Assembly: GCF_010183535.1 (NCBI RefSeq)
Contig: NC_071331.1
Span: forward strand, 1,054,001-1,118,000
Direction: 5' to 3'
Source of the DNA: Caenorhabditis remanei
Lineage: Eukaryota > Nematoda > Chromadorea > Rhabditida > Rhabditidae
Length of the DNA: 64,000 bases
Shown: in pieces, positions 60,506-64,000 of the stretch
How positions within the stretch are numbered: position 1 is the first letter of the stretch
Layout of the letters: every line of letters starts with the position of its first letter
Notes under the pieces: generated by a model
Databases searched by the model: none
What the model was told of the DNA's origin: nothing
Seen by the model: only the letters and a program-made list of their open reading frames with translations
Translations under genes and position numbers: made by a program

Positions 60506-60958
60506 CAGAGTTGAGCGGAATGCGATTTTTGAAATGGCGGAAGGCGGAAGACGGAAAGCGGAATGAACATTTTTAAAGCGGAAAGCGGAAGGCGGAAGTA
60601 AAAAAAATTGGCGGAAAGCGGAAAGCGGAAGACGGAAGCAAAATTTTACGGAGGAAGGCGGAAGGCGGAAAGCGGAATGAAAAAAATTGGAAAAAAGTGG
60701 CCTTATTTTGTTGTAAAAAGCTTTTAAAAATGGTTAAATCTGTATTAAATTTCTTTTTTTGGTAAAAATTGTTAGTTTTGCTGCAAAAAAACTTTTAAAA
60801 TATCAGTAAATTTGAGTAGGCGATCAAATTTTTCGAGCTGATATCCTCTAGGCGGAAGGCGGAAAAAATTCTTAAAACGGCGGAGGCGGAAGGCGGAAAG
60901 CGGAAATAGGCACAAATTTAGCGGAAAGAAAAAAGTGGCGGAATTCCGCTCAACTCTG
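60506..60958. mobile_element. hAT-like MITE filled with GCGGAA repeats
   Basis: 16-bp inverted ends CAGAGTTGAGCGGAAT, flanked on both sides by the 8-bp TTCACGTT (60498-60505 and 60959-60966). CAG-type ends with an 8-bp duplication are the hAT signature. The interior is mostly GGCGGAAAGCGGAA arrays with no ORF of note. Confidence 0.8.
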
Positions 60959-60966
60959 TTCACGTT

Positions 60967-61255
60967 CTTCTGTAAGATTGCTTCGAAATAAGGAAAACAC
61001 AGGAAGAAAGTTCAAATTCGTAAATTCGAAAACATCCTATTCTAAGTTCCATATTCTATCCGAATATAAAAAGTCATTGAGAAACTTTGTAGAACTTGAG
61101 TCTGAAAAGGAGAGATTTTACAATTGTGCTTTGTCGGAACGGACTGCTCAGCTAAGAAGCGCCGCAGGCGCTGTGAAACTGAGAAGGGTGGTGTAGGGAA
61201 GGAGGTTTAGTCGCCGTTAGGCGACGTAAACCGACTGGTAATGATAAGTTCAGAA
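60967..61255. other. No gene seen; short hairpins
   Basis: GCGCCGCAGGCGC (about 61158) and GTCGCC/GGCGAC (61210-61225) are small stems. From about 61225 the sequence (GTAAACCGAC.TGGTAATGATAA) aligns with the T-box upstream copies at 54660 and 55780, so the locus duplication starts here. Confidence 0.3.
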
Positions 61256-61647
61256 TGTTACATCTACCTTGGTGGTATATGTCTTCCAGTCTGTGGGGGC
61301 CAGGGCCTAGACCTCTGGTGGGGTCTAGGCGCCGGCTTCATATACATATTCATAACAGAACACAGGTTAACGATGATTGATTTTATTTAGAAACAGTGTT
61401 AGTAAGATTTACATAAAACGAATACATAAGAGAGTAGCTAAAATGCAAGAGATATAATAAAAGGATATTAGTGTTACAGAAAGGATAATAGAATAAAAGG
61501 AGGGTGACCGAGGAGGTGTTCTCTCGGTCACCTCTCATGATCGGCGCCCCGTGCCCGACTGGCGTCTTGGCTCCCGCTTCTATCTTCTTTCTCTTCTTCT
61601 GTCTCTCTCGCTCTCTCGGTCTTCTCTTCCTCTTCCACACCATGACA
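61256..61647 (+). mobile_element. Probable solo LTR (392 bp)
   Basis: Begins TGTTACATC and ends CATGACA (TG...CA), with AGAA on each side (61252-61255 and 61648-61651). It contains AATAAAAGG and several strong hairpins (GCCTAGACC/GGTCTAGGC; GGTGACCGAG/CTCGGTCACC). The paralogous upstream sequence at about 55800 runs uninterrupted across this point. No primer-binding or internal region is present. The 4-bp duplication is short, so moderately supported. Confidence 0.5.
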
Positions 61648-62455
61648 AGAATAATTTAATAAACTTTGGAAACAGTGGTTTTTGATTGAATTTGTAGATA
61701 AGCCGATCTCCGGTTGTTGTTGTCCTCTTCTACCAAGTTTCCCAGAGACTTCCTATTAGTTTTCACAATTCCGTGTAATATCTGTGTTGTGGTATACAAA
61801 TGAGTCGTTGTGACAGTGCGAGTGGATAAGTGTGACACTGACCCAGTACACTATGTAAACAAACAAATACTGTACACTTCCCGAAGGTCAGTGTGACGTG
61901 TGACACGCAACAACTCGTCTTCCAGTGGGGTCACACTTTTCTTTCCGTCATTCTCACGCATTATCGTTATGGTGAGCAGTTTTTTGGGTCATTCTTCCTT
62001 CTCTTCTATTCTTTTTATAATTTAGTTATCTGTGCTACGTAATTATTTTCATCAAATCGTTTTCTAGCTCCGGCAGAATTGACAGTATCAACAGTAACAC
62101 CAAGTATAGCAGATATGAAACAGTGGTCATATTTAGTCCACACGACAAAATTCAAATTATTTTCCCGCGAAACCGGAAGTCTAGTGAAGCGCGTTTGCAC
62201 ACCGCTTGGTAGGCTGAGTCGCTGCTCAGTCAAATCGCGTGTTTTTAACAAAGAAGAACAATAGGGAGTTACATTTTTCTCACCTTTCTTCCATTTTTCT
62301 TGCTATTTTCTGTTAAACTTCTCAAAAAGCATCGAATTCATTAAAAAAGGGAAAAAATACAAATTTTCAACGCAAAAATTATTTTTTGGATAATCGTTTT
62401 TTGAACTTCGCGCCTATTTAACTAGATGATTCTTATAGAGTTTCTATGACCCTGA
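61648..62455 (+). promoter_or_regulatory. 5' region of T-box gene 2
   Basis: Paralogous to 55810-56596; same conserved blocks as described for gene 1. Interrupted at 62455 by a fold-back insertion. Confidence 0.4.
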
Positions 62456-63531
62456 CAAGGGAATTGACTTTCCGTACCCGTTCAGAATTTTCTATAAACT
62501 TGCACACTGATAGTTTCGAGTCTGCTCTGAACAATGATGATAGTCAAAAAGTGCAAAACTCCCGAAAAAGTGCATTTTTTTGCTCCGAAAGTTGGCTCAT
62601 TTTTCATCATAGAAAACGCGAGTGCCACTGTGGGAGGACTATCGGGTTTGTGAAGGCAACTAGCTGCCCTCTAGGTCAGCGGTTGAATGGTCACGTGGCA
62701 GAGTGGGGGACTGGTGGGAGGAAGGTCTGGGGATCGATCCCTTCACCTTTTTTCTTTTTATTTGCTTTTTGAAAACCGACTGTGGAAAGTTAATTACAGC
62801 TTTTTCGACCTATTCTATGAAGTTTTTATTCCGTTTTGAACTATTTTCTACATTATCTGAACATTTGCAACAAAATTTTTTTTTGAGAAAGTTTTGTGAT
62901 CATTCATTGGTGGACACTCCTCTTTGCAATTCTTTAATGAATCATGGTTTTTCAGTAGGTGTGCCGGATTCTTGCTGTACAGTCATTCTAAGTAAAATCT
63001 GATTCGAAAGTAGATGAGAAAATTTGGTTGACAAGCTTTCAAAAATGAGCGGGTAGCCCATGAGGAGATGAATGAATGATCATGAGAACACAAAACTTTC
63101 TCAAAAAAAAATTTTGTTGCAAATGTTCAGATAATGTAGAAAATAGTTCAAAACGGAATAAAAACTTCATAGAATAGGTCGAAAAAGCTGTAATTAACTT
63201 TCCACAGTCGGTTTTCAAAAAGCAAATAAAAAGAAAAAAGGTGAAGGGATCGATCCCCAGACCTTCCTCCCACCAGTCCCCCACTCTGCCACGTGACCAT
63301 TCAACCGCTGACCTAGAGGGCAGCTAGTTGCCTTCACAAACCCGATAGTCCTCCCACAGTGGCACTCGCGTTTTCTATGATGAAAAATGAGCCAACTTTC
63401 GGAGCAAAAAAATTCACTTTTTCGGGAGTTTTGCACTTTTTGACTATCATCATTGTTCAGAGCAGACTCGAAACTATCAGTGTGCAAGTTTATAGAAAAT
63501 TCTGAACGGGTACGGAAAGTCAATTCCCTTG
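62456..63531. mobile_element. Tc4/Tc5-like fold-back element, TGA target duplication
   Basis: Ends CAAGGGAATTGACTTTCC and GGAAAGTCAATTCCCTTG, arms of about 440 bp, central loop about 62900-63090, flanked by TGA (62453-62455 and 63532-63534). Each arm has a tRNA-like module (TGGCAGAGTGG, GGGATCGATCCC; 62696-62740 and inverted near 63250-63295). The matching site upstream of T-box gene 1 (56594-56600, CCCTGAG) is the empty target. Confidence 0.85.
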
Positions 63532-63728
63532 TGAGCATGTCTACGTCATAACAATTTACGTCCGCAACATTCATCAGTCTTAAGTCCCCGCGCATTACTG
63601 ACCCTATTCGCTGTTCGCCGGAGCGCAGTTGCTTCACCCCTCAATTTTTTATTCTGTTTCATTTCCGTGATATTATCAGTTTCATCTTCTTGTTTTATTA
63701 TTTGACAATAATACGCGAATTTTCAGAA

Positions 63729-64000
63729 ATGTACCCCAACTACCAACACAACTTCCCACGAATCACCGATACTGTCCAGAATCCGACAGGATCGCAATAC
63801 CACCAAGCCTGGAATAACCATACGCATAATAATGGGCAGTACGGTGGCCAGGACTACACGCAATACGCAACTAACCAGTATTGGTCTGGTTATATGAATA
63901 GTAAGTTGGCGGCTCCCTACACACTATAGAAAAATATTTTCAGACTTCAACCCGCCTGCATACAATCCTCCGCCGTCAGAAATCCCCTTTGAGCAAATCA
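63729..64000 (+). CDS. T-box gene 2, 5' part (runs off the window)
   Basis: Exon 1 63729-63900 and the start of exon 2 from 63944. Residues 1-57 match gene 1 closely (MYPNYQHNFP start), with a 4-residue deletion around the AAGTSG segment and a few substitutions. ATG follows a TTTTCAG acceptor by 2 nt. The DNA-binding domain lies beyond the window end. Confidence 0.75.

Noticed and set aside
61201..61245. Helitron 3' end (hairpin GTCGCC/GGCGAC followed by CTGG)
   Set aside because: The bases around CTGG align with the T-box upstream copies (AAACCGAC...TGATGAC), so they are duplicated host sequence, not a transposon end.

Overview
The window is nematode DNA, almost certainly from a Caenorhabditis species. 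Introns are 40-55 bp with TTTTCAG acceptors. Several start codons sit 1-2 nt after a TTTCAG acceptor, as at spliced-leader sites. A T-box gene pair and a chemoreceptor-like fragment lie on the right, and the sequence is AT-rich with many fold-back repeats. I worked by reading only; no alignment or domain search was run, so family names rest on motifs I could see.

Positions 1 to 50590 are a head-to-tail array of Helitron rolling-circle transposons. Each 3' end is a short hairpin followed by CTAG (6743, 8647, 25614, 43006, 49191, 50590), and at five of the six the next bases are the TC of a following element. In order: E1 (start to 6743, one gene), E2 (6744-8647, no gene), E3 (8648-25614, complete), a 425-bp 5' fragment (25615-26039), E3' (26040-43006, a near-identical second copy of E3), E5 (43007-49191, non-coding, with a 119-bp minisatellite) and E6 (49192-50590, non-coding).

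E3 is the most interesting object. It has five genes: (1) an envelope-like, type I membrane glycoprotein gene on the minus strand; (2) gene A, carrying a basic N-terminus, a macro-domain-like region and the Helitron N-terminal zinc-finger region; (3) a shortened but still open paralogue of the glycoprotein gene; (4) gene B, with the HUH/two-tyrosine Rep nuclease, a Pif1-type helicase and a C-terminal USP-like deubiquitinase domain; (5) gene C, a small CxxC plus coiled-coil protein. The acidic C-terminus of A is homologous to the N-terminus of B. Both have the same promoter cassette and 3' UTR, so A and B look like two complementary halves of one ancestral transposase gene, split by a tandem duplication inside the element. 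An envelope-like protein, a macro-like domain and a DUB-like domain in one Helitron is a virus-like set of accessory functions.

E3 plus 425 bp of downstream DNA is tandemly duplicated (8649-26039 and 26040-43431). The only differences I noticed are three homopolymer lengths, one of which shifts the frame of gene C in the second copy. This is either very recent amplification or an assembly artefact.

From 50591 on, the window holds nested palindromic (fold-back) elements, a receptor gene fragment, a T-box transcription factor gene (56801-58402), its tandem paralogue cut by the window end (63729 on), and insertions around them: a hAT-like MITE, a probable solo LTR, a large ACGTCCC palindrome and a Tc4/Tc5-like fold-back. 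The two T-box copies act as each other's empty-site controls for two of these insertions.
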